Part shown: piece after piece, positions 1-7,015 of the stretch | Numbering within the stretch: position 1 is the stretch's first letter | Layout of the letters: each line of letters starts with the position of its first letter | Assembly (NCBI GenBank): GCA_937957805.1 | Contig: CALFXW010000224.1 | Coordinates: 1 to 49,351, forward strand | Length of the DNA: 49,351 nt | Reading direction: 5' to 3' | From: an uncultured Sphingopyxis sp. | GTDB lineage: Bacteria > Pseudomonadota > Alphaproteobacteria > Sphingomonadales > Sphingomonadaceae | Notes under the pieces: generated by a model | Database searches by the model: none | The model's input: only the letters and a program-made list of their open reading frames with translations | Told to the model about the DNA's origin: nothing | Program-made: the position numbers and the translations under genes

Positions 1-364
1 TTCCGGGCCGTCGGCCGATTTTGGCGTGCCCATGCTCAATGGCGTGAAGCAGGCGGTCGATGAAATCAATGCCGTGGGCGGCTATCTGGGACGCCCGATT
101 CAACTGGTGGTCAAGGACGACCAGGCCAACCCCGATGTCGGCCTGAAGGTGTCGCAGGAACTGCTCAAGGAAAACGTGGTCGCCACGATTGGCTTTTGCA
201 ACACTGGCGTTGCAGCCAAGTCGCTGGAGGTTTTCCAGACCAACAAGCTGCCGCTGATCATCACCTGCGCCACCGGCACGCCGCTTACCGCCAAGTACCC
301 TGGCCCGGAGAGCTACATCTTTCGCACCTCGGCGAAGGACGCGATCCAGGCGCCCTTCGTGATC
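1..364 (+). pseudogene. Fragment of a branched-chain amino-acid ABC transporter substrate-binding protein
   Basis: An open frame entering from the left edge (frame of base 2) reads as the N-terminal lobe of a Leu/Ile/Val-type periplasmic binding protein. Visible family features are the SGPSADFG opening, NGVKQAVDEINAVGGYLGR, the KDDQANPD stretch and the conserved ATIGFCNTGVA and IFRTSAKDAIQAPFV segments. The match stops abruptly near base 360 and the frame runs on into an unrelated peptidase E-like piece. The wording is closest to betaproteobacterial proteins as I remember them, and no transporter partner genes follow. The piece is incomplete at both ends. It may be a true recombinant or an assembly artefact at a contig end. 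Confidence 0.6.
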
Positions 365-484
365 GACAAGGGGCTGGGGCTGGTTGACTTTGCGTTGCTT
401 CCGCACCTGGATCACGAGCAACACCCGGAAAGCTCTATGGCTAAGGTGGAACGGATGGCCGCCGAGGTGCCAGTGCCGACCGCG
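365..484 (+). pseudogene. Fragment resembling peptidase E (S51 family)
   Basis: The same open frame continues with GLGLVDFALLPHLDHEQHPESS and then AKVERMAAEVPVPT. This resembles the internal part of S51 dipeptidases of the PepE group, where a GLG-hydrophobic-PHLDH segment follows the catalytic serine region. Only about 40 residues remain, with no catalytic serine motif and no C-terminal part. After this the frame becomes an Ala/Pro/Ser-rich tail that I do not recognise, ending at the TAG at 608-610. Fusion of a binding protein to a peptidase slice has no functional logic that I know of, so I treat it as part of a mosaic at the window edge. Confidence 0.45.
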
Positions 485-593
485 CCGGAAGCGCCTGTGG
501 TGGCCGCGTCAGCCGCCACGGGCGCCGCCTCGGTCGCCAGCGCCCCCACCAGCGCGCCGGCTGAGGCTCCGATGGCTGGCCAGCCCCCGATCT

Positions 594-2018
594 TCAGCCC
601 TTGGGCCTAGCCCCCGGCCTGAGCGCTGAGCGCGCCGAGCCGCAAGGCGCCACAACTGTCGGGATGCAATCGGCACGCTGACACCGTGCGCAACCAAGAC
701 CAACTGGGTTGGCGGGCACCCCGTCGCCGCCCGTCCCTGTCGCCCCCGTTGCCATTGCCAAGCCATAGTCCCCCTGCATCGATGGCGCGCTGATTGAGGT
801 GGCAAAGCGTTCTTCCAACCCCAGCACCACGGCAAAGCGTGCAGGCGTTGCTGCGGCATCGCGCGCCTGCCCCTCTATATTGCGCGCCCAGCTAAGCCAG
901 CGTGAACCATCCTCCAGCATCACGCGGTCATGCACCAGCATGTGCGGACGTTCGAAGGCTTCGAAAATCCGCCAGCGCGCACAGCCAATCGCGCCATCGA
1001 CCATCGGCGAACCGCTGGCACCGGCATAACGTTTGCTCACCTGTCCAGCGCGGTCGATGCGTAGCATGAAAAAAGGCAAACCGCGCGCGCCAACGCGCTG
1101 CAAGGTGGTCAGCCGGTGTGCCAATTGTTCAAAGCTGACACCAAATCGCCGTTCGAGCAGGGGAAGGTCATAACCACTCCCCTCTGCACCGCGTAAAATC
1201 CGGCCATAGGGCATCATCAAAGCGGCGGCGAAATAATGCGCGAGATGCCGTTTGAAGAGGCGCAGCGCCGCGCGGTCGGGCAGCTTTGCGCCTGCCGCCA
1301 ATGCCTCCAGCTGGTCGCGCACCTCCAACTGCCCCAGCATGACGGCCGCCTGAAAACAGCGCGAGGAGGGGGAGAGGAGTTCGGACAATTGCAATTGCCG
1401 GGCGTGGAGGTCGAGCCGGCGCAGGCTGCCGGGCATGACGTCGGCCGGCAGGATGCGCAGCGCAATCTGGTGGCGCGCGCGCAGTCGGTCGGCGATCGCA
1501 CCATATAGATCAGGGTTGGTCAGGCGCAGCTCGTCCGCCAACGCCTCTGCCGCCGCATCCAGATCAGCAAAATGGTTCGACCAGCGTTCGATTTCGAGCC
1601 GCACCAGCTTGACCGTTTCCACCTCGGCCTTGCCGACTGCCCCCGCGCCATCGCCCACCATCTGCGCGCGGTCATATATACGCGCAAAGGCAGCGGCGAG
1701 CATTGGGGCATGCTGCAACCACCCCTCCACATCATCAGGTGCGATGCCCAGATCGGCAAACATCGGGTCACCCAGCCGCCGCCGGAGCGCCGCTGCGCCG
1801 CCCACGCCATGGTCGTCATTAAGGCGCGCGGGGTCGAAACCAAAGCGTTCGGCCAGCCGGACGATCAGCGCCGCACTGAGCGGTCGTTGGCCATTTTCGA
1901 TGAGATTGAGGTAAGAGGGGGAGATGTCGAGCGCCCCTGCCATCGCCGCCTGCGTCAGCCCACTCGCTCGCCGCAACTGGCGCAACGCCCCGCCCGCATA
2001 GATTCGTTGTTCGGCCAT
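594..2018 (-). CDS. XRE-family ScfR/RamB-type regulator of short-chain fatty acid / glyoxylate metabolism, 3' end apparently replaced
   Basis: The 474-residue protein starts with a helix-turn-helix (about residues 8-62: LRQLRRASGLTQAAMAGALDIS, then SYLNLIENGQRPLS). An IrrE-like middle part follows, in which the HExxH metal site is absent (HYFAAALMMPY). It ends in a Cys-rich tail, CARCQRADC. This layout is that of the ScfR/RamB/PrpR-like regulators of acetate, propionate and glyoxylate genes. It is divergent from isocitrate lyase, with a palindrome just upstream of its own ATG (2018), so it probably controls aceA and itself. Family members usually continue after the Cys motif with a short PQRAFPP-like end. 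Here about 23 unrelated residues follow from base 665 leftwards, and the frame enters the edge mosaic, so the natural C-terminus seems lost or misassembled. Confidence 0.85.
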   Translation of the reverse strand: MAEQRIYAGGALRQLRRASGLTQAAMAGALDISPSYLNLIENGQRPLSAALIVRLAERFGFDPARLNDDHGVGGAAALRRRLGDPMFADLGIAPDDVEGWLQHAPMLAAAFARIYDRAQMVGDGAGAVGKAEVETVKLVRLEIERWSNHFADLDAAAEALADELRLTNPDLYGAIADRLRARHQIALRILPADVMPGSLRRLDLHARQLQLSELLSPSSRCFQAAVMLGQLEVRDQLEALAAGAKLPDRAALRLFKRHLAHYFAAALMMPYGRILRGAEGSGYDLPLLERRFGVSFEQLAHRLTTLQRVGARGLPFFMLRIDRAGQVSKRYAGASGSPMVDGAIGCARWRIFEAFERPHMLVHDRVMLEDGSRWLSWARNIEGQARDAAATPARFAVVLGLEERFATSISAPSMQGDYGLAMATGATGTGGDGVPANPVGLGCARCQRADCIPTVVAPCGSARSALRPGARPKG

Positions 2019-2022
2019 AGGA

Positions 2023-2048
2023 TTGTAAATATATTTACAATGTTACAA
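2023..2048. promoter_or_regulatory. Palindromic operator between the ScfR-type regulator and aceA
   Basis: A perfect 18-bp palindrome, TTGTAAATATATTTACAA (2023-2040), is followed by a further half-site, GTTACAAAA (2042-2050). It begins 5 bp upstream of the regulator start codon (2018) and lies about 150 bp upstream of aceA. RamB/ScfR regulators bind AT-rich half-sites of the TTTGCAA/TTGTAAA kind, so this is the obvious autoregulatory and aceA operator. The binding itself is inferred. Confidence 0.65.
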
Positions 2049-2188
2049 AATCAATCGCCATTTCTGGCAAGGATTGACGAGATAAATTGACAAAATTCTG
2101 TCGCTGATCCCCTTTTGCCGGTTAGCCCTTGGGCCAAGGCGCACCCCATGGTCGGGGCGCGATGCGAAAAGCCAAAAAGGGAAAAGCC

Positions 2189-3781
2189 ATGTTGTACAAG
2201 GATGCCGCCAGCCAATCGCGCGATTTCATCGCGGCGCAAGGGACGCCGTGGCAAGCGATTGACGGCGAAGGCGTCACCCGCATGCGCGCGCAAAATCGTT
2301 TTCAAACCGGGCTGGACATTGCCCGCCACACCGCCAGCGTCATGCGCGCCGACATGGCCGCATATGATGGCGACCCTGCCAAATATACGCAGAGCCTTGG
2401 CTGCTGGCATGGATTTATCGCACAGCAAAAAATGATTGCGGTCAAAAAGCATTTTGGCACCGTCAAAGGACGCTATATCTATTTGTCGGGTTGGATGATT
2501 GCCGCTTTGCGTAGCGAATTTGGCCCGCTGCCCGACCAATCGATGCACGAAAAAACCAGCGTTCCGGCGCTGATTGCAGAAATTTACACATTCCTGCGGC
2601 AGGCCGATGCGCGCGAACTGGGCGGCCTGTTCCGCGAACTTGACGCCGCGCGCGCGGCGGGGGATGAGGTTAAGGCGCAACAGATTTTGCACGCCATTGA
2701 CGCGCATGAAAGCCATGTCGTCCCCATCATTGCCGACATTGACGCCGGTTTCGGCAATGCCGAAGCGACATATTTGCTCGCCAAAAAGATGATAGAGGCG
2801 GGCGCATGCGCATTGCAGATTGAAAATCAGGTCTCCGACGAAAAGCAATGCGGGCATCAGGATGGCAAGGTCACCGTCCCGCATGAGGATTTCCTGCAGA
2901 AAATCCGCGCCATCCGCTATGCCTTTATGGAATTGGGGGTTCCCGACGGCATCATCGTTGCGCGCACCGACAGTCTAGGCGCGGGGCTGACCAAACAAAT
3001 CGCCTTCACGCGGGAACCGGGCGATCTGGGCGACCAATATAACAGCTTCCTCGATTGTGAACCGGTCGAGGGCGCGGGCAATCCGGGCGATGTCCTCATC
3101 AACCGTGATGGTCAATTGCTGCGGCCCAAGCGGCTGCCGTCCAACCTCTATCAATTCCGCCCCGGCACGGGCGAAGACAGGTGCGTGCTCGACTGCATCA
3201 CCAGCCTGCAAAATGGGGCCGACCTCATCTGGATCGAAACCGAAAAGCCACATATCGAACAAATTGCCGGAATGGTTGATCGTATCCGCGCGGTCGTCCC
3301 CAATGCCAAGCTTGCCTATAATAATTCGCCCAGTTTCAACTGGACGCTCAATTTCCGGCAGCAGGTTTATGACGCTTGGGCCACCGAAGGACGCGACATC
3401 AGCGCCTATGACCGCGCCAAGCTGATGGGGGCGCAATATGACGAAACCCCGCTGGGGGTCGAAGCGGACGCGCGTATCCAAAGCTTTCAGCGTGACGCAG
3501 CGGCGCGGGCAGGGATTTTCCACCACCTCATCACCCTGCCGACATACCATACTGCCGCATTGTCGACCGACAATCTGGCGGCGGAATATTTCGGCGATGC
3601 CGGGATGCTGGGCTATGTTGCGGGCGTGCAGCGCAAGGAAATTCGCCAGGGCATCGCCTGCGTCAAGCATCAGAATATGTCAGGCAGCGACATTGGCGAT
3701 GACCATAAGGAATATTTCGCCGGTGAAGCGGCGCTGAAAGCCGCAGGCAAAGACAATACTATGAATCAGTTTGCCGCCTGA
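2189..3781 (+). CDS. aceA: Isocitrate lyase (long, Pseudomonas-type)
   Basis: This enzyme cleaves isocitrate to succinate and glyoxylate, the first step of the glyoxylate shunt. The catalytic loop is seen as KQCGHQDGKV, preceded by PIIADIDAGFGN with the Mg-binding acidic residues, and RTDSLGAGL follows. At 530 residues it matches the large isocitrate lyases of the Pseudomonas type, which carry KQCGH where the E. coli type has KKCGH. The frame is open from 2129, but ATG 2189 has an AAGGGA ribosome site 7 nt upstream and gives the usual MLYKDA start. It is divergent from the ScfR-type regulator with a palindromic operator between them, which implies induction on acetate or other C2 sources. Malate synthase is not in the window. 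Confidence 0.95.
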   Translation: MLYKDAASQSRDFIAAQGTPWQAIDGEGVTRMRAQNRFQTGLDIARHTASVMRADMAAYDGDPAKYTQSLGCWHGFIAQQKMIAVKKHFGTVKGRYIYLSGWMIAALRSEFGPLPDQSMHEKTSVPALIAEIYTFLRQADARELGGLFRELDAARAAGDEVKAQQILHAIDAHESHVVPIIADIDAGFGNAEATYLLAKKMIEAGACALQIENQVSDEKQCGHQDGKVTVPHEDFLQKIRAIRYAFMELGVPDGIIVARTDSLGAGLTKQIAFTREPGDLGDQYNSFLDCEPVEGAGNPGDVLINRDGQLLRPKRLPSNLYQFRPGTGEDRCVLDCITSLQNGADLIWIETEKPHIEQIAGMVDRIRAVVPNAKLAYNNSPSFNWTLNFRQQVYDAWATEGRDISAYDRAKLMGAQYDETPLGVEADARIQSFQRDAAARAGIFHHLITLPTYHTAALSTDNLAAEYFGDAGMLGYVAGVQRKEIRQGIACVKHQNMSGSDIGDDHKEYFAGEAALKAAGKDNTMNQFAA

Positions 3782-3807
3782 CGGCGGCGGGGAATCAGTT
3801 TGCCGCC
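3763..3807 (+). repeat. 16-bp direct repeat across the aceA stop codon
   Basis: GAATCAGTTTGCCGCC occurs at 3763-3778, encoding the last residues of AceA, and again at 3792-3807, just after the stop codon (3779-3781). The copies are 13 bp apart. This looks like a small tandem slip duplication at the gene end. Confidence 0.8.
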
Positions 3808-3840
3808 GGAAGGTATCGAGAAGTTTGAAAGGAAACGAAA

Positions 3841-3999
3841 ATGTCTGAACCCGCCCGTTCCAGAGCTGTCCTGTCGACCGCCGATTTTGAACTGCTGCGC
3901 GAAGCGGTGCTCCATTATCTGACAGTCATCAAGGATCAGCCCGAATCGATCAAATTTTCGCAGCTGTACCATCGTCTTGGCAGCGCGATGGGGCGTTAG
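3841..3999 (+). CDS. Small conserved-looking protein of 52 residues downstream of aceA
   Basis: The ORF encodes MSEPARSRAVLSTADF, then ELLREAVLHYLTVIKDQPES, IKFSQLYHRLGSAMGR and a stop. An AAAGGAAAC ribosome site precedes the ATG at good spacing. The product is predicted to be mostly alpha-helical and cytoplasmic, with no signal peptide or Cys motif. It lies 59 bp after aceA on the same strand and could be co-transcribed with it. I do not recognise a named family. The good ribosome site, ordered amphipathic composition and absence of a competing frame argue that it is real. Confidence 0.65.
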   Translation: MSEPARSRAVLSTADFELLREAVLHYLTVIKDQPESIKFSQLYHRLGSAMGR

Positions 4000-4129
4000 G
4001 CCAAGCGGCTGAGATCCAATGTCTGAGCCAGTTTCCTGAGCCAAATTTCCTGGGGAGGAAAGGTTCGCCCGTCACAGCAATGTGGCGGGCGAATTTCTTT
4101 GTGGCGCGCTTGGCGCTATGGTGAGCGCG

Positions 4130-4939
4130 ATGACCCAGCATCCCCCATCATCAGCCGTTGAAATCATCCCGCCCGCGCTGTTGCTGTCCGCCTATGCGCA
4201 GGGGATTTTCCCGATGGCGGATGATGCGGCGGATGATGCGATATATTGGATAGAGCCGGAGCGACGTGCGATTTTGCCGCTCGACGCGCTCCACCTTTCG
4301 CGCAAATTGCGCCGTAAAATCGCTTCCGACCATTTTTCGGTCACGAGCGACCGGGCGTTCGGCGCGGTCATGGATTTATGTGCCAAGAGCGCACCAGACC
4401 GCCCCAGCACATGGATCAACCCCGCCATCCACGCATCCTACCGCGCGCTGCATGCCATGGGCCATGCCCATAGTGTGGAGGTGTGGCAGGGCGACGCACT
4501 GGTGGGCGGCCTTTACGGTGTGTCGTTGGGGCACGCCTTCTTCGGCGAATCGATGGTCAGCAGGGCGCGGGATGCTTCAAAGGTCGCGCTGGCGCATCTG
4601 GTTGCGCGGCTGCGTTTCGGCGGATTTGTCCTGCTCGATTGTCAGTTCATGACCGACCATTTGCGCAGCATGGGCGCGATTGAAATATCGCAGCGCGCCT
4701 ACCTCAGCCTGCTTCAATCCGCAGCTTTGGGCGGCGAATCGACGGCTGGTGTCGCTGGGGTGGCGGCTGGCGCAACAGGCGGCGTTGCCGCATCGGGGGA
4801 TTGGGGCGCGCTCGATGGGGCATTGGCATCTGCCGGGGCGGGGCCGGCAGCGCGCGTCGCCGGGGCAGGAACATCGCCGCTTGGCACCGGGCGCTCGCCG
4901 GGCCAGCTCATCGTACAGCTCCTCACAAACACGTCGTAA
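4130..4939 (+). CDS. aat: Leucyl/phenylalanyl-tRNA-protein transferase
   Basis: This transferase adds Leu or Phe from aminoacyl-tRNA to N-terminal Arg or Lys of proteins, marking them for the ClpS/ClpAP N-degron pathway. Family signatures are AYAQGIFPMAD, YWIEPERRAILPL, the VEVWQGDALVGGLYGVSLG core, FFGESMVSRARDASKVALAHLV and LLDCQFMTDHLRSMGA. Starts at 4082 (GTG), 4118 and 4130 are in frame; 4130 (MTQHPP) has a GGTGAG ribosome-like site and gives the usual N-terminus. After the conserved core (to about 4730) there is a 70-residue Ala/Gly-rich extension ending in VQLLTNTS. The last 226 bp run antisense through the end of the DUF2155 gene. Confidence 0.93.
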   Translation: MTQHPPSSAVEIIPPALLLSAYAQGIFPMADDAADDAIYWIEPERRAILPLDALHLSRKLRRKIASDHFSVTSDRAFGAVMDLCAKSAPDRPSTWINPAIHASYRALHAMGHAHSVEVWQGDALVGGLYGVSLGHAFFGESMVSRARDASKVALAHLVARLRFGGFVLLDCQFMTDHLRSMGAIEISQRAYLSLLQSAALGGESTAGVAGVAAGATGGVAASGDWGALDGALASAGAGPAARVAGAGTSPLGTGRSPGQLIVQLLTNTS

Positions 4940-5379
4940 ATCGGGTGTTGGATGATGTTGCGTTCGGGCCGGTTCTTGAACAGCCAGCCCGAAAAATTGC
5001 GCTGCCAGCGATTGTTGGACAGGTTGAGGACGTCGAGCTGGACAAACGCGCCAACCTCTGCCGGCCATTCCCATTGCGCGGTGCGTTCACACGCGCGCAA
5101 CCGCACCACCGCGCGCCCGATGCGCAGCGATTCGCCCGGTTTCAACGTCACATCGCGCACCAAACCATTGCGCTTGTTGAGGAGGCCGAGCACCGCCACC
5201 CGCGCAGCCATGGGGGTAACCCCCACCATGCTGGCATCGACATTGCGCGAAGCAGGCAGGGGGCGGTTGGCATTCGCCTCTGCATCCGTGTTGGCGCGCT
5301 GGCGATTGCAACCGCCAAGCAGCATCGCACCGATCATCGCTGTGCCCAACAGCTGCGTGGACGCTCGGCGCTGTGGCAT
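4714..5379 (-). CDS. DUF2155 domain lipoprotein
   Basis: The 221-residue protein starts with a lipoprotein signal (LLGTAMIGAMLLGGC; lipobox LGGC), so it is probably anchored in the envelope. The DUF2155 core runs from about residue 60 to 160: ARVAVLGLLNKRNGLVRDV, LKPGESLRIGRAVVRLRACE, FSGWLFKNRPERN and HPIYDVFVRSC. A Pro/Ala-rich tail of about 55 residues follows, and this tail is encoded antisense to the end of aat. The start codon shares one base with the stop of the NDUFA12-like gene (TGATG), so the two are probably translationally coupled. The aat / DUF2155 / NDUFA12 arrangement is a common alphaproteobacterial neighbourhood. The molecular role is not established. Confidence 0.88.
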   Translation of the reverse strand: MPQRRASTQLLGTAMIGAMLLGGCNRQRANTDAEANANRPLPASRNVDASMVGVTPMAARVAVLGLLNKRNGLVRDVTLKPGESLRIGRAVVRLRACERTAQWEWPAEVGAFVQLDVLNLSNNRWQRNFSGWLFKNRPERNIIQHPIYDVFVRSCTMSWPGERPVPSGDVPAPATRAAGPAPADANAPSSAPQSPDAATPPVAPAATPATPAVDSPPKAAD

Positions 5380-5759
5380 CAACCCTCTGGCGTCCAGGCC
5401 TGATAATCGCCGGTTGCAGCGGCACGCCGCCCCCCGCGTTCGAGCGCACCGGCCGGGCGATATGCATCGCTGCTGCCGGTCAAATTGGGGCTGGCGGGCA
5501 TCTGCCACGCCCGGATTGGCGGCAGGCTGTCGGCTGGCAGCGCATCATGGGTGCGATGCAGCCAGCCATGCCATTCCGCCGGTACATTGCTGGCGTCATT
5601 CGACCCTGCATAAATGACCCAGCGGCGCCCATCGCGCCCTTCAAAATAGCGGTTGCCGTCCGCATCCTCGCCGGCTTTGCGCCCGCGCAACATGGTGTGC
5701 AGCGCGGTGCCGATGGTCGCACCGTTCCACCAAGTGAAGATTTTGCCAAATAAGCCCAT
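5379..5759 (-). CDS. NADH:ubiquinone oxidoreductase accessory subunit, NDUFA12 family
   Basis: The 126-residue protein has the NDUFA12/B17.2 signature: FFxW-like FTWWNGATIGTALHTML, GRKAGEDADGNRYFE, GRRWVIYAG, then VPAEWHGWLHRTHDALP, all at the family spacing. In alphaproteobacteria this small peripheral subunit belongs to respiratory complex I, although the nuo operon is normally elsewhere and is not in this window. An upstream in-frame ATG (5795) exists, but ATG 5759 (MGLFGKIF) matches the family start. It is the first gene of a two-gene unit with the DUF2155 lipoprotein, overlapping by one base. Confidence 0.92.
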   Translation of the reverse strand: MGLFGKIFTWWNGATIGTALHTMLRGRKAGEDADGNRYFEGRDGRRWVIYAGSNDASNVPAEWHGWLHRTHDALPADSLPPIRAWQMPASPNLTGSSDAYRPAGALERGGRRAAATGDYQAWTPEG

Positions 5760-5803
5760 GCGCCGCCGCTTAGCCAGATAGGGGGCTGGGGGCAAGTATG
5801 CGA

Positions 5804-6307
5804 TTAGCGCCGGACATGATCGCCCTGCCAGCGCACCACCGCACTTTCATTTATGCCCAGCCGTGCCGCTGTGCCGCCCGCCAGTTCGAGCACGGCGATA
5901 ACCTCCCCCCCGCTGGCAACGGGTTCGAGTGATTGGGGGATGGTATTTTCGGCAATACGGTCAATCGTGCCGTCCGCCTTTACAAACAACATGTCGAGCG
6001 GGATCAGCGTATTCTTCATCCAGAAAGACGCGATTTTTGCCTGATCAAAGGGGAAAATCATCCCCGCATCCGCAGCCAGATGGTCGCGGAACATCAGCCC
6101 ATATTCCTGTTGTTCGCTGCTTGCCGCCACATCGACCGTAAAGCGGTGGACATTTTGGCCCATGGTGATGGTCAGCGGCACGCGTTCCAGGCCGGTTTGC
6201 GGACTTTCAGCGCCCGCGGTCATCGCCGCGCCGCTGTTCGAGCTGGAACAGGCGCCCAGCACCAGCATCAACCCAAAAACTGCCCCGCGCAGCGCCCGTC
6301 CAGCCAT
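5804..6307 (-). CDS. DUF192 family lipoprotein
   Basis: The 167-residue protein begins with a signal and lipobox (FGLMLVLGAC) and then carries one DUF192 domain: RVPLTITMGQNVHRFTVDVA, EQQEYGLMFRDHL, GMIFPFDQAKIASFWMKNTLIPLDMLFV, EPVASGG and VIAVLELAGGTAARLGI. The frame is open from 6604, but GAGGAGG lies immediately against ATG 6313 and 6 nt from ATG 6307, so 6307 is the best start. It follows recX by 19 bp and may share its transcript. DUF192 proteins are small envelope or cytoplasmic proteins without an assigned reaction. Confidence 0.9.
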   Translation of the reverse strand: MAGRALRGAVFGLMLVLGACSSSNSGAAMTAGAESPQTGLERVPLTITMGQNVHRFTVDVAASSEQQEYGLMFRDHLAADAGMIFPFDQAKIASFWMKNTLIPLDMLFVKADGTIDRIAENTIPQSLEPVASGGEVIAVLELAGGTAARLGINESAVVRWQGDHVRR

Positions 6308-6326
6308 CACCATCCTCCTCAACACT

Positions 6327-6872
6327 TTAATCGGGCGCTGTCTCGCTGATTTCGGCATTTGGCGCAAGGCGTAGCAGGCAACGCACCCAACGCGCATCAT
6401 GCCCCGCGCGCAGCATCGCGGCAAACTGCCGGTCACGCTGCCTTGGGTCGGTAACCTGTTCACCCGCGAAGGGGCCAAAGCGCCGCCGCCGGGCAAAGGC
6501 GATCGCCGCTGCCCATGCTGCGTCGGCATCTGCGCGTGCATCATCACGCGTTGGTTCATCAATCCCCGCCGCACGCAAGGCTGCATCGACCCGCCGGTTG
6601 CCATATCCCCGGCCCAGCAACGAACGTGCCTTCATCCCCGCAAAGGCGGCATCATCGACATAGCCCAATGCCACCAGCCGGTCGGCGATCGCGATAATAT
6701 CCACCTCCTCCCCCTCTGCGATGCCGCGTTCGCGCAGCTTGCGGTCGAGGTAGGCGATCAATTTGGCGCGGCTGGTCGCAAAGCGCGCAACATAGGCGAG
6801 CGCCATTTCCGACAGGCGCGCTCCATCTAATGGCCGCAAAGAGGATGGTTTTCGCCGCACTGCCTCACTCAT
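6327..6872 (-). CDS. recX: RecX-like regulatory protein
   Basis: The 181-residue protein is made of the helical repeats of RecX: LSEMALAYVARFATSRAKLIAYLDRKLRERGI, then DRLVALGYVDDAAFAGMKARSLLGRGYGNRRVDAALRAAGI, and a C-terminal third helical module. RecX binds RecA filaments and limits their activity. recA is not adjacent here, as is common in alphaproteobacteria. The gene is followed after 19 bp by the DUF192 lipoprotein gene. Confidence 0.88.
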   Translation of the reverse strand: MSEAVRRKPSSLRPLDGARLSEMALAYVARFATSRAKLIAYLDRKLRERGIAEGEEVDIIAIADRLVALGYVDDAAFAGMKARSLLGRGYGNRRVDAALRAAGIDEPTRDDARADADAAWAAAIAFARRRRFGPFAGEQVTDPRQRDRQFAAMLRAGHDARWVRCLLRLAPNAEISETAPD

Positions 6873-7015
6873 GCCATAGTCACGTCGGATTTAATATCCC
6901 GATGGAATGTGCGATGTTTGCGGCCGTTATGGCGCGAATAAAAGCGCATCGATAATGGGGCCCACCTGCGTATATTGGCGGGGCGGACACCCGATTTAGG
7001 ATGAGGAGCGCCAAA

